Below are positions 9,667 through 17,871 of a stretch of DNA of 64,000 nt, in pieces; position 1 is the first letter of the stretch; every line of letters starts with the position of its first letter. The stretch spans positions 40,149 through 104,148 of the forward strand of contig ONTS01000008.1 in the NCBI GenBank assembly GCA_900320845.1, written 5' to 3'. The stretch comes from an uncultured Prevotellaceae bacterium (GTDB lineage Bacteria; Bacteroidota; Bacteroidia; Bacteroidales; Bacteroidaceae). The notes below the pieces were generated by a model that saw only the letters and a program-made list of their open reading frames with translations, was not told where the DNA came from and searched no databases. The position numbers were made by a program, and so were the translations under genes.

Positions 9667-9698
9667 GATAGTACGATGATAGAGATGTGTTGGTATAG

Positions 9699-9726
9699 AA
9701 AAAAATAGGCAGACCTGAAGTCCGCC
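9699..9726 (-). terminator. Intrinsic terminator of the OmpH-like gene
   Basis: Read on the minus strand, GGCGGAC-ttcag-GTCTGCC forms a 7-bp stem with one C-A mismatch, followed by TATTTTTTT. It begins about 22 nt after the OmpH-like stop codon. The opposite strand also reads the hairpin followed by five T's. Confidence 0.75.
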
Positions 9727-9748
9727 TTTTTATATGTACGCAGGATGT

Positions 9749-10372
9749 TTACTTCTTTGTTTCAGTTTCTTCTTCCTTAGCAGCAATTTTCTTGCCGGGC
9801 TTGTAAGCCTTGTTCAGACCTTCAATCACTTCTTTTGTGATGTCGTTTGCAGGATCTGCCCACAGAATGTTGTCACCTTGTTTGCTGAGGATGTAAGCAT
9901 ATTTCTTGTCCTTGTTGTACACGGCGAGGAAGTTTTGAATGCTGTCGTGCAAAGCTTTGTTGAATTCGTCCTGTGTGGTCTGGAACTCAGCTGCGAGACG
10001 CTGCTGCAGAGCCTCCAGGTCACTGTTTTGCTTTTGCAGGTTAGCTTGTATGCTCTGTGCCTGTTCCTGTGTGTACTTATTGCTCTGTAAACCTTGCTGG
10101 AAGTTGGCAGCAGCTGCTTGCAGTGCCTGGCCCTTGCTCTGGAGGTGTTGCTGGCTGTTCATGCCTTTCTTCTCCAGCTCTTTTTCCATGTCTTTACAGA
10201 ACTCGTACTGAGACATGATAGAGTCAACCTCTACGTATGCGATCTTTGCATCTTTTGCAGATGCTCCCTTAGCAGAGCCATCAGCTCCACCTTCTCCTGC
10301 GTTGTTGCATGAAGTAATGCCAACGCCCATGCCGACGAATGCTGCGGCAGCAAAAAATATCTTTGTCTTCAT
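9749..10372 (-). CDS. OmpH/Skp-family periplasmic chaperone-like lipoprotein
   Basis: A 207-residue protein with a lipoprotein signal peptide (MKTKIFFAAAAFVGMGVGITSC; lipobox I-T-S-C, Cys22). A Gly/Ala/Ser linker follows, then an OmpH-like body: IAYVEVDSIMSQYEF, a Gln-rich long helical hairpin (about residues 60-140), and ILSKQGDNILWADPANDIT at the end. Skp/OmpH proteins hold unfolded outer-membrane proteins in the periplasm; here the molecule would be membrane-anchored. The C-terminus is Lys/Glu-rich. A small membrane-protein gene lies 30 bp upstream on the same strand and carries the recognisable promoter. Confidence 0.88.
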   Translation of the reverse strand: MKTKIFFAAAAFVGMGVGITSCNNAGEGGADGSAKGASAKDAKIAYVEVDSIMSQYEFCKDMEKELEKKGMNSQQHLQSKGQALQAAAANFQQGLQSNKYTQEQAQSIQANLQKQNSDLEALQQRLAAEFQTTQDEFNKALHDSIQNFLAVYNKDKKYAYILSKQGDNILWADPANDITKEVIEGLNKAYKPGKKIAAKEEETETKK

Positions 10373-10402
10373 ATCTCTTATAGAATTATTTCTCGTTTAG
10401 GA

Positions 10403-10585
10403 TTATTGTCTTCTTGCTTCACTATCTTGCTCCATCACGCATCCTATGCCGCGTTCGCGCATGGCTTGACTATCGTGGATGTGGAACGAACGAAATTCCC
10501 CTTTACGTACTAATAGTATACGAATGCACAGCAGCAACATCGCAATGCCTATCAGAAGCAGGCTGAGTAGTAAGACTTTTAACAT
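10403..10585 (-). CDS. Small single-pass membrane protein of Bacteroidetes
   Basis: A 60-residue protein: one hydrophobic helix (LKVLLLSLLLIGIAMLLLCI) and a polar tail with GIGCVMEQDSEAR. I recall this tail motif (G-I-x-C-x-x-x-Q-D-x-E-A) from small conserved Bacteroidetes proteins of unknown function. Start 10585 is chosen because the promoter -7 element lies at 10607-10614, which excludes the longer frame from 10609. It precedes the OmpH-like gene by 30 bp, so the pair is probably one transcript with an envelope role. Confidence 0.65.
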   Translation of the reverse strand: MLKVLLLSLLLIGIAMLLLCIRILLVRKGEFRSFHIHDSQAMRERGIGCVMEQDSEARRQ

Positions 10586-10606
10586 CGGTAGTTCAAAAAG
10601 TTGGCG

Positions 10607-10636
10607 CAAAGGTAACCATTTATTTTACCTCGGCAA
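10607..10636 (-). promoter_or_regulatory. Promoter of the small membrane protein / ompH-like pair
   Basis: On the minus strand TTG (10634-10636), 19 nt, TACCTTTG (10607-10614). This fits the Bacteroidetes -33/-7 consensus. The -7 box ends about 20 nt before the start at 10585. Confidence 0.7.
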
Positions 10637-10698
10637 TGTTGAAAGGAACTTTTTGTCATGTATATATAAATAAAGATGTGAAAAAGCCTCGCTGTTGT

Positions 10699-10729
10699 TT
10701 TGCTTTCGCGTAAGATTGTTGTACATTTG
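10699..10729 (+). promoter_or_regulatory. Promoter of pepD
   Basis: TTTG (10699-10702), 19 nt, TACATTTG (10722-10729), a close match to the Bacteroidetes -33/-7 consensus. It gives a leader of about 55 nt before pepD. Confidence 0.75.
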
Positions 10730-10787
10730 CAAAGCATTATTTTAAGTGCTTCATAATATCAACTTTACATAAATTTATTATTACATC

Positions 10788-12248
10788 ATGAACAACACTT
10801 CATTACAACCCGCATGTGTGTTCGAGCAGTTTGCTCGCATCAATCAGATTCCGCGTCCTTCCAAGCACGAAGAGCAGATGATTGCTTTCTTGAAGGAATT
10901 TGGTAAGGAACGCAATCTGGAGACCATCGTTGACGAAACAGGCAACGTGCTGATTCGCAAGCCCGCCACTCCTGGATTCGAAAATCGTAAGACAGTCATC
11001 CTGCAGAGCCACATGGATATGGTGTGCGAGAAACTCGTAGACCTTGATTTTGATTTCAAAAAAGACCCCATCCAGACCGAGATTGATGGTGAATGGCTGA
11101 AAGCTAAAGGCACTACCCTCGGTGCCGACGATGGTATCGGTTGTGCCATAGAGCTCGCCATCCTCGACAGCAATGACATCCAGCATGGTCCTATCGAATG
11201 TGTCTTCACCGTTGACGAAGAGACAGGACTCACCGGTGCTGAAGGTATGAAGCCCGGCTTTATGACTGGCGACTGGCTCATCAACCTCGACAGCGAAGAT
11301 GAAGGTCAGATTTTCGTAAGCTGTGCAGGCGGTATGACCACCGATGCAGTGTTCAAATTCACCAAGGAACAGCCCGTTGATGGACACTTCTTTATGAAGA
11401 TCAGTCTGAAAGGACTTGTTGGTGGACACTCTGGTGACGACATCAACAAGAAGCGCGCCAATGCCATTAAGGTCCTCACACGCTTCCTCTATAAGATGCA
11501 AGAAAAGACTGGCGACCTGCGTCTGGCTGAATTCAATGCAGGTAAGCTCCACAACGCCATCCCGCGCGATGGTATAGCAATCTTCTCTGTGCCTCAGGCT
11601 GAAAAGGAGAACGTACGCGCAGCATGGAACATTTTTGCTGAAGAAGTGAAGGAAGAGTTCCATGTTACCGAACACAATATGCAGTTTGAGATGGAGAGCG
11701 CTGAGCCCCAGCCCGTGATGCAGAAAGAAACATCTGAACGTATCATCCGCACTCTACAAGCTATCGATAATGGTATCTTCGCTATGTGTCAGGACGAAGC
11801 CATCGCATGGTTGGTGGAAACCTCCAACAACGTGGCAAGTGTTACTACCAATGAAGACCATGTGAAAATCGTTGCCAGCCAGCGTTCCAATGTGATGAGT
11901 AATCTGGAGAACCAGGCTGCCACTATTAAGGCTGTGTTCCAGCTTGCTGGTGCAGACGTGAAGCAGAAAGACCCGTATCCAGCATGGAAGATGAATCCCG
12001 ACAGCAAGCTTACCAAACTGGTGGTTGACACTTATAAGGAGTTGTTCAAGAAGGAGCCTCGCGTGCTTGGTATCCATGCCGGTCTGGAGTGTGGACTGTT
12101 CTCAGAGCGCTATCCCAACATTGACATGGTAAGCTTTGGTCCGACACTGCGCGGTGTGCACTCACCTGATGAGAAACTGCACATTCCTACCGTACAAATG
12201 GTATGGGATCATCTGCTTGCTATCCTACAGCAGACACCTGCTAAATAA
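10788..12248 (+). CDS. pepD: Aminoacyl-histidine dipeptidase (cytosol non-specific dipeptidase)
   Basis: A 486-residue M20 metallopeptidase of the normal PepD length that hydrolyses dipeptides, including Xaa-His. Zinc-site motifs visible are LQSHMDMV (H and D ligands), LGADDGIG (bridging Asp), VDEETGLTG (catalytic and metal-binding Glu pair) and the C-terminal HAGLECGLF. No signal peptide is present, so it is cytoplasmic. It is monocistronic: its own promoter lies upstream and a strong hairpin follows 44 bp after the stop. Confidence 0.95.
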   Translation: MNNTSLQPACVFEQFARINQIPRPSKHEEQMIAFLKEFGKERNLETIVDETGNVLIRKPATPGFENRKTVILQSHMDMVCEKLVDLDFDFKKDPIQTEIDGEWLKAKGTTLGADDGIGCAIELAILDSNDIQHGPIECVFTVDEETGLTGAEGMKPGFMTGDWLINLDSEDEGQIFVSCAGGMTTDAVFKFTKEQPVDGHFFMKISLKGLVGGHSGDDINKKRANAIKVLTRFLYKMQEKTGDLRLAEFNAGKLHNAIPRDGIAIFSVPQAEKENVRAAWNIFAEEVKEEFHVTEHNMQFEMESAEPQPVMQKETSERIIRTLQAIDNGIFAMCQDEAIAWLVETSNNVASVTTNEDHVKIVASQRSNVMSNLENQAATIKAVFQLAGADVKQKDPYPAWKMNPDSKLTKLVVDTYKELFKKEPRVLGIHAGLECGLFSERYPNIDMVSFGPTLRGVHSPDEKLHIPTVQMVWDHLLAILQQTPAK

Positions 12249-12291
12249 AACTTAAAATATGTAGGTAACAGCAATGTGACTCACCTATAAA

Positions 12292-12341
12292 CAATGCAAT
12301 GAGCGGGAATTTCGAAAAGAAACTTCCTGCTCATTGCATTG
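12292..12341 (+). terminator. Long hairpin downstream of pepD (probable terminator)
   Basis: Bases 12292-12309 pair with 12324-12341 (18 bp, one G-T wobble). A further TTTC/GAAA extension closes a GAAAA loop. No run of T follows, so termination is inferred from position and stem strength. Confidence 0.6.
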
Positions 12342-12411
12342 TGATTGTCAAAAGATAATACAGATAATAGAAAAATAGGTAGTAAGTGTATTCATAGTGA
12401 GATGAAAATAC

Positions 12412-12419
12412 TATATTTG
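12412..12419 (+). promoter_or_regulatory. -7 element of the hppA promoter
   Basis: TATATTTG matches the Bacteroidetes TAnnTTTG box. The -33 element is weak. It predicts a leader of about 90 nt before the hppA start at 12513. Confidence 0.55.
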
Positions 12420-12512
12420 CAGAATGAAGTTGATAAAGTTGAATAATACATCTTTTTCTAAGCGTTGAATCTACAAACAATATCATTAGACAAACCTTAA
12501 ACATAAATCGCA

Positions 12513-14720
12513 ATGAATATTCCTATCGTGTTCTATCTCATACCAATAGCATCGATTTGTGCATTGGCTATGGCATGGTATTTCTTCAAACAGATGATGG
12601 CTACTGATGAAGGTTCGCCCCGTATGCGCGAAATTGCCCTATATGTCCGTAAAGGAGCAATGGCTTATCTCAAGCAACAATACAGAGTGGTGTTTATCGT
12701 GTTCATCGTATTAGCTATAATTTTTGCCTTTATGGCTTATGTGCTCAAGGCACAAAACCCATGGGTTCCTTTCGCTTTCCTCACAGGCGGTTTCTTCTCA
12801 GGCTTGGCAGGCTTCTTCGGTATGAAGACTGCAACCTATGCTTCGGCTCGCACAGCCAACGCAGCGCGTAAGAGTCTGGACGGAGGACTGAAGATAGCCT
12901 TCCGTTCGGGAGCTGTCATGGGACTGACCGTTGTTGGTCTGGGACTGTTAGACATAGCCGTTTGGTTCATCGTATTGAGTTTCTTCTATCACGGTGACAA
13001 GATGTCTCTCATTACTATTACCACCACCATGCTAACCTTCGGTATGGGCGCCTCCACACAAGCCTTGTTTGCTCGTGTTGGCGGTGGTATCTACACCAAA
13101 GCCGCCGATGTCGGTGCCGACATTGTTGGTAAGGTCGAAGCTGATATCCCCGAGGATGACCCGCGCAACCCAGCAACGATAGCCGATAATGTAGGTGACA
13201 ATGTGGGCGATGTGGCTGGTATGGGTGCAGACCTGTATGAAAGCTATTGCGGAAGTATCCTGTCGACGGCAGCTCTGGGAGCAACAGCCTTTGCCCTCAG
13301 CAGTGCTGATATGCAGTTACGTGCTGTCATTGCACCAATGCTTATTGCTGCGGTTGGTGTCTTCCTATCCCTGCTGGGCATCTTCTTAGTGCGTACTAAG
13401 GAAGGAGCTACGATGAAAGACCTGCTCGGATCACTGAGTAAAGGCACCAACGTGTCTGCTGTGCTCATTGCCGTAGCATCATGTGCCATCCTTTATCTAT
13501 TGAAAATCGATAATTGGATGGGACTCACCGGCTCTGTTGTCAGTGGTTTGCTGGCAGGTGTCATCATAGGCAAAGCTACCGAATACTACACCTCACACAG
13601 TTATCGTCCTACACAGAAGATTTCGGAAGCCGGACAGACAGGTGCTGCCACCGTTATTATTAAAGGTATTGGTACGGGTATGATATCGACCTGCATACCG
13701 GTTGTGACAATCAGCGTTGCTATCCTCATGAGTTATATGAGTGCTAATGGTTTCGACCTCAGCATGAATGCCCATAGTATATCCTTCGGTCTCTATGGTA
13801 TAGGTATTGCTGCTGTAGGCATGCTCTCCACCCTGGGCATCACCCTCGCTACTGATGCTTATGGTCCCATTGCCGATAATGCTGGTGGTAATGCTGAAAT
13901 GAGTGAGTTGGGAGAGGAGGTGCGTCATCGTACCGATGCCCTCGACGCACTGGGCAACACCACGGCAGCCACAGGTAAGGGGTTCGCCATCGGTTCTGCT
14001 GCCCTGACAGCATTGGCATTGCTCGCATCCTATATAGAGGAAATAAAGATTGCCATGCACCAAGCCGCCGAAGCTGGTAAGGAGTTTATTAACCCGATAA
14101 CCAACACTGCATTCGATCCTGACAGGGCTGACATACCAGCATTTATGGAGTTCTTCCAAGTCAATCTCATGAATCCGAAAGTCCTCATTGGTGCCTTCAT
14201 CGGTGCTATGGCTGCTTTCCTTTTCTGCGGTATGACCATGGAAGCCGTGGGTCGTGCTGCACAGAAGATGGTGTTGGAAGTAAGAAGACAATTCCGTGAA
14301 ATTAAAGGAATACTTGAAGGCGAGGCAACGCCAGACTACGGACGTTGTGTGGAAATATCTACTAAAGCAGCCCAGCATGAGATGATATTGCCTTCAGTCC
14401 TTGCTATCCTCATCCCTATAGTTGTAGGATGTGTGCTCGGCGTTGCAGGCGTGTTAGGTCTGCTGACAGGCGGTCTGGCTTGTGGTTTCACCCTGGCAGT
14501 GTTTATGGCCAATGCGGGCGGCGCATGGGACAACGCCAAGAAGAATGTGGAAGAAGGACAGTTCGGAGGTAAGGGCTCATTTGCCCATAAAGCCTGCATC
14601 GTAGGTGATACTGTTGGCGACCCGTTCAAGGATACAAGTGGACCTTCGCTGAATATTCTCATCAAGCTTATGTCTATGGTTTCCATAGTGATGGCAGGTC
14701 TGACAGTGCTCTTCATGTAA
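12513..14720 (+). CDS. hppA: Membrane-bound ion-pumping pyrophosphatase, K+-dependent
   Basis: A 735-residue polytopic enzyme that couples hydrolysis of cytoplasmic pyrophosphate to Na+ and/or H+ export. The pyrophosphate-binding signature is clear at about residues 205-245 (DVGADIVGKVE, DDPRNPATIADNVGDNVGD). The second conserved loops are present (TDAYGPIADNAGGNAEM; DNAKKNVEEG; GDTVGDPFKDTSGPS). In GNTTAATGKGFA the residue after GNTTA is Ala rather than Lys, the mark of the K+-dependent subclass. Bacteroides enzymes of this subclass are known to pump Na+, some with H+ too; the ion here is inference. It is monocistronic by spacing. Confidence 0.95.
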   Translation: MNIPIVFYLIPIASICALAMAWYFFKQMMATDEGSPRMREIALYVRKGAMAYLKQQYRVVFIVFIVLAIIFAFMAYVLKAQNPWVPFAFLTGGFFSGLAGFFGMKTATYASARTANAARKSLDGGLKIAFRSGAVMGLTVVGLGLLDIAVWFIVLSFFYHGDKMSLITITTTMLTFGMGASTQALFARVGGGIYTKAADVGADIVGKVEADIPEDDPRNPATIADNVGDNVGDVAGMGADLYESYCGSILSTAALGATAFALSSADMQLRAVIAPMLIAAVGVFLSLLGIFLVRTKEGATMKDLLGSLSKGTNVSAVLIAVASCAILYLLKIDNWMGLTGSVVSGLLAGVIIGKATEYYTSHSYRPTQKISEAGQTGAATVIIKGIGTGMISTCIPVVTISVAILMSYMSANGFDLSMNAHSISFGLYGIGIAAVGMLSTLGITLATDAYGPIADNAGGNAEMSELGEEVRHRTDALDALGNTTAATGKGFAIGSAALTALALLASYIEEIKIAMHQAAEAGKEFINPITNTAFDPDRADIPAFMEFFQVNLMNPKVLIGAFIGAMAAFLFCGMTMEAVGRAAQKMVLEVRRQFREIKGILEGEATPDYGRCVEISTKAAQHEMILPSVLAILIPIVVGCVLGVAGVLGLLTGGLACGFTLAVFMANAGGAWDNAKKNVEEGQFGGKGSFAHKACIVGDTVGDPFKDTSGPSLNILIKLMSMVSIVMAGLTVLFM

Positions 14721-14794
14721 CACTTTATAAAATTTGCTGAAGGAAATTGTAAGACAAATATTTGCATAGTCAGCCAAAAGGCAATACCTTTGCC

Positions 14795-15106
14795 ATGTTT
14801 GAAAGCTATGCAATGAACGTACAAGACAGACAACTTGAAGACTTCACATCCCTCTTCAATATGTTACGCATACAACTGAAGAGTCTTCGTGCAGATAATG
14901 CACGTTTGCGTGATGATATGCAGCGCATGGAGTCGAAAGTAAGTCTTCTTAACGAACAATTGGCACAAAAACAGAGTGAATACGACATGCTGAAGATGGC
15001 AAAGATGGTTGAGGTTACCGATGGCGACCTCGTACATGCCAAAGCCAAAGTAAGCAAGCTGATAAGAGAAGTGAACAAGTGCATCAATCTGCTCAGCGAT
15101 AAGTAG
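14795..15106 (+). CDS. Small coiled-coil protein upstream of zapA
   Basis: About 103 residues (97 if ATG 14813 is used), almost entirely a predicted coiled coil from about residue 15 to 70. It has heptad-like spacing (LRIQLKSLRADNARLRDDM, then ESKVSLLNEQLAQKQ) and a short basic C-terminal helix, VSKLIREVNKCINLL. There is no signal peptide or membrane helix. It lies 27 bp upstream of zapA on the same strand. ZapA partners in other phyla include the coiled-coil protein ZapB, so a divisome role is plausible, but I see no sequence identity to ZapB. Confidence 0.65.
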   Translation: MFESYAMNVQDRQLEDFTSLFNMLRIQLKSLRADNARLRDDMQRMESKVSLLNEQLAQKQSEYDMLKMAKMVEVTDGDLVHAKAKVSKLIREVNKCINLLSDK

Positions 15107-15133
15107 ACACTCACAACAACCCCCCCACACACA

Positions 15134-15439
15134 GTGAGCGAAGATCAGAAATTCTCAATACGTCTCCACGTCTATGACACAGAGATGGTGGTGAAGATTA
15201 ATCGCGAAGATGAAGAATACTGCCGCAAGGCAGCACTTCGCATTACCGAAACCGTCAATAACTATGCTATGAACTTTAAGGATAAGAGATCCGAAAAGGA
15301 AATACTCTACATGGCTCTTATTGACATTGCCCTGCAATTGGAATTTCAAGAGAAAAGGAATGACACATCTCCTTATAAAGATATCATCGTTAGGCTCACT
15401 GAGGAAATGAAAGAAATGCTTAACAATGATAAACAATAA
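15134..15439 (+). CDS. zapA: Cell division protein ZapA
   Basis: A 101-residue protein matching ZapA: an N-terminal beta strand module (FSIRLHVYDTEMVVKINREDE) followed by the ALRITETVNNYAM helix and a long C-terminal coiled coil (ILYMALIDIALQLEFQEK). ZapA binds FtsZ and cross-links protofilaments at the division site. It starts with GTG at 15134; no better in-frame start is present. The coiled-coil gene precedes it by 27 bp and rny follows after 3 bp. Confidence 0.85.
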   Translation: MSEDQKFSIRLHVYDTEMVVKINREDEEYCRKAALRITETVNNYAMNFKDKRSEKEILYMALIDIALQLEFQEKRNDTSPYKDIIVRLTEEMKEMLNNDKQ

Positions 15440-15442
15440 ACC

Positions 15443-16981
15443 ATGAACCTTATAACAATTATCGTAGGCGTCGCCTGTCTCATCATAGGCGCTGCTGTAG
15501 GCTACTTGATATTGAAAAGCGTAGCCAACGGAGCATATAACAAACGTCTGGCAGAGGCTGAAAAAGAAGCCCAAGTGATCAAACAAAACAAACTCCTGGA
15601 AGTTAAAGAGAGATTCCTGAATAAGAAGGCTGAGTTGGACCGCGAGGTACAACAACGCAATCAAAAGATGCAGCAGAATGAAAACAAGCTGAAGCAAAAG
15701 GAACAGACTCTCAATCAGAAGCAAGAAGAGCTGAATCGTCAGCGTCAGACAGTTGAAGCGGAACAACACCGCCTGGAAAAAGAACACACCTTTATTGAAG
15801 CTAAGAAAGAAGAGCTTGACAAGTTGCAGATGCGTCAGCGCGAGACGCTGGAAAATCTCTCCGGACTAAGCGCTGATGAAGCTAAGGCGCGTCTTGTAGA
15901 GAGCCTGAAAGACGAAGCTAAGACCGACGCTGCTGCCTATATCAACGAGATTGTTGACGAAGCTAAGCTCAATGCCAATGCTCAGGCACGTAAGATAGTC
16001 ATTCAGACCATGCAACGTGTGGCTTCTGAGGTGGCAGTAGAAAACTCGGTCAGCGTGTTCCATATTGAAAGCGATGAAGTGAAAGGTCGTATCATTGGGC
16101 GCGAAGGTCGCAATATCCGTGCTTTGGAGGCCGCCACAGGTGTGGAAATCGTTGTCGACGATACTCCAGAAGCTATCGTCATCTCTGCCTTCGATCCCAT
16201 CCGTCGCGAAATATGCCGCCTGGCGCTGCACCAACTGGTTGCCGACGGACGCATACATCCAGCACGTATCGAAGAAGTTGTGGCAAAAGTTACCAAGCAA
16301 GTAGAGAACGAAGTGATAGAGACCGGTAAGCGTACTACCATCGACCTCGGTATACATGGTCTGCATCCGGAACTCGTGCGCATAGTAGGTAAGATGAAGT
16401 ACCGCTCATCCTACGGTCAGAACCTGCTGCAACACGCCCGTGAGACAGCTAACCTTTGCGCCGTGATGGCTGCCGAGCTCGGCCTCAACCCTAAGAAGGC
16501 AAAACGTGCCGGATTGCTGCATGACATAGGTAAAGTGCCTGACGAAGAAAACGAACTGCCACACGCACTCTATGGTGCCAAGTTGGCTGAAAAGTATAAG
16601 GAGAAGCCCGATATCTGCAATGCCATCGGTGCCCACCACGATGAAATGGAGATGAATACCCTGCTGGCTCCCATCGTTCAGATTTGTGATGCGATCTCCG
16701 GAGCTCGTCCCGGTGCCCGTCGTGAAATTGTTGAGGCTTACATCAAGCGTCTCAATGACTTGGAAGCCATAGCTATGAGCTATCCCGGTGTGGTGAAGAC
16801 CTACGCTATACAGGCAGGTCGCGAACTGCGTGTCATCGTTGGCGCAGATAAGCTGACAGACCAAGAGACAGAGACTCTGTCAAATGACATCGCGACAAAG
16901 ATACAGAACGAGATGACCTATCCCGGACAGGTGAAGATCACCGTGATTCGTGAGATTCGTTCGGTATCTTATGCCAAGTAA
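15443..16981 (+). CDS. rny: Ribonuclease Y
   Basis: A 512-residue membrane-anchored endoribonuclease that initiates mRNA decay. It has the family's full architecture: an N-terminal helix ([21 protein letters not shown]), a long charged coiled coil (about 30-150), a KH domain with [13 protein letters not shown], an HD domain with LLHDIGK, and the C-terminal [13 protein letters not shown] region. It starts 3 bp after zapA, so it is surely on the same transcript. A perfect 17-bp hairpin with a T-run ends the unit. Confidence 0.96.
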   Translation: MNLITIIVGVACLIIGAAVGYLILKSVANGAYNKRLAEAEKEAQVIKQNKLLEVKERFLNKKAELDREVQQRNQKMQQNENKLKQKEQTLNQKQEELNRQRQTVEAEQHRLEKEHTFIEAKKEELDKLQMRQRETLENLSGLSADEAKARLVESLKDEAKTDAAAYINEIVDEAKLNANAQARKIVIQTMQRVASEVAVENSVSVFHIESDEVKGRIIGREGRNIRALEAATGVEIVVDDTPEAIVISAFDPIRREICRLALHQLVADGRIHPARIEEVVAKVTKQVENEVIETGKRTTIDLGIHGLHPELVRIVGKMKYRSSYGQNLLQHARETANLCAVMAAELGLNPKKAKRAGLLHDIGKVPDEENELPHALYGAKLAEKYKEKPDICNAIGAHHDEMEMNTLLAPIVQICDAISGARPGARREIVEAYIKRLNDLEAIAMSYPGVVKTYAIQAGRELRVIVGADKLTDQETETLSNDIATKIQNEMTYPGQVKITVIREIRSVSYAK

Positions 16982-17031
16982 GGTTTACTATAGTGGACCG
17001 ATACGGGTGATACTGTAGCCCGTCTAAAATA

Positions 17032-17076
17032 CAATATCACTGATTTTGCTCGCCAAAATCAGTGATATTGCTTTTT
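17032..17076 (+). terminator. Intrinsic terminator after rny
   Basis: A perfect 17-bp stem (17032-17048 with 17054-17070), a 5-nt loop CTCGC, then CTTTTT. It lies about 50 nt after the rny stop. Confidence 0.9.
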
Positions 17077-17195
17077 ACATTCAGGGCATTGACTTTGCCC
17101 TTAAGTTTCTTTCATTCTTTTCATGTGGAACTATTACACATCAATATCTTCGGCTTTGGTTTATGATGAGAGCTTCTTGTTAGGGTAGTGGTACA

Positions 17196-17233
17196 AAAAC
17201 AACATCGGGAGTAGACAATGTCTGCTCCCGATG
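17196..17233 (-). terminator. Intrinsic terminator after methylmalonyl-CoA epimerase gene
   Basis: On the minus strand a 14-bp stem (17220-17233 with 17203-17216, one G-T wobble) is followed by TTGTTTTTG. It starts about 25 nt beyond the epimerase stop. Confidence 0.85.
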
Positions 17234-17257
17234 AATGTTTCTTTTATCGCTGTCGGC

Positions 17258-17662
17258 TTAGTGCTCGCAGAGTTCTGTGAGGATGCCGCAAGTGTCTTTA
17301 GGGTGAAGGAAAGCGATGTTGAGGTTTTCAGCACCTTTGCGCGGAGCCTTGTCGATGAGGCGGATTCCCTTGCCATCGCACTCTGCCAGAGCATTGGCAA
17401 CACCGTCTTCAATGCAGAAAGCAACATGGTGTACACCCTTGTTACCTTTGTCAAGCCACTTCTGGATGGTGCTCTCAGGAGATGTGGGCTCGAGAAGTTC
17501 CAGCTTCACTTCGCCACACTTCAAGAATGCAGTCTTAACCTTCTGGTCTTCTACAACCTCTACTGCATAGCACTCCAGTCCGAGGACGTTCTGGAAGTAG
17601 GGGAGGGCTTCTTCGATACTCTGAACGGCAATACCGAGATGTTCGATGTGTGAAATTTTCAT
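17258..17662 (-). CDS. mce: Methylmalonyl-CoA epimerase
   Basis: A 134-residue vicinal-oxygen-chelate protein that interconverts (R)- and (S)-methylmalonyl-CoA in the succinate-propionate pathway. Metal-ligand motifs are in place: EHLGIAV at the N-terminus, VKLELLEP, GVHHVAF, and GILTELCEH at the end. Length is normal. It is monocistronic, flanked by its own promoter and terminator. The mutase and decarboxylase genes are not in this window. Confidence 0.92.
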   Translation of the reverse strand: MKISHIEHLGIAVQSIEEALPYFQNVLGLECYAVEVVEDQKVKTAFLKCGEVKLELLEPTSPESTIQKWLDKGNKGVHHVAFCIEDGVANALAECDGKGIRLIDKAPRKGAENLNIAFLHPKDTCGILTELCEH

Positions 17663-17730
17663 GATGAAATGGTATTAAATGATTATGAATAGATCTTTGT
17701 CTGTTGAATGACACAGGCATTTTCAGACGC

Positions 17731-17760
17731 CAAAGGTAACAACATTAACTATCACTTCAA
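17731..17760 (-). promoter_or_regulatory. Promoter of the epimerase gene
   Basis: On the minus strand TTG (17758-17760), 19 nt, TACCTTTG (17731-17738). Confidence 0.7.
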
Positions 17761-17777
17761 TGTTAAAACCAATTATT

Positions 17778-17808
17778 TTTGTCTCCACACGCTATTTTTG
17801 TACCTTTG
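17778..17808 (+). promoter_or_regulatory. Promoter of the mltG-glnS run
   Basis: TTTG (17778-17781), 19 nt, TACCTTTG (17801-17808). It overlaps the longest possible mltG frame and therefore supports ATG 17872 as the mltG start. Confidence 0.75.
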
Positions 17809-17871
17809 CCGAAATATAATACATCACAATACAGGATTTCATCCTGTTTTGGTACCCTACCAATAGCTTCT

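Noticed and set aside
10803-11675. Long minus-strand open frame (290 codons) opposite pepD
   Set aside because: It is the antisense of a clear PepD reading frame with intact motifs; no family similarity or promoter.
12424-12468. Short frame (MKLIKLNNTSFSKR) in the hppA leader
   Set aside because: The predicted transcription start is at or next to its ATG, so it would lack a leader; no stem or ribosome site arrangement like that of corA.
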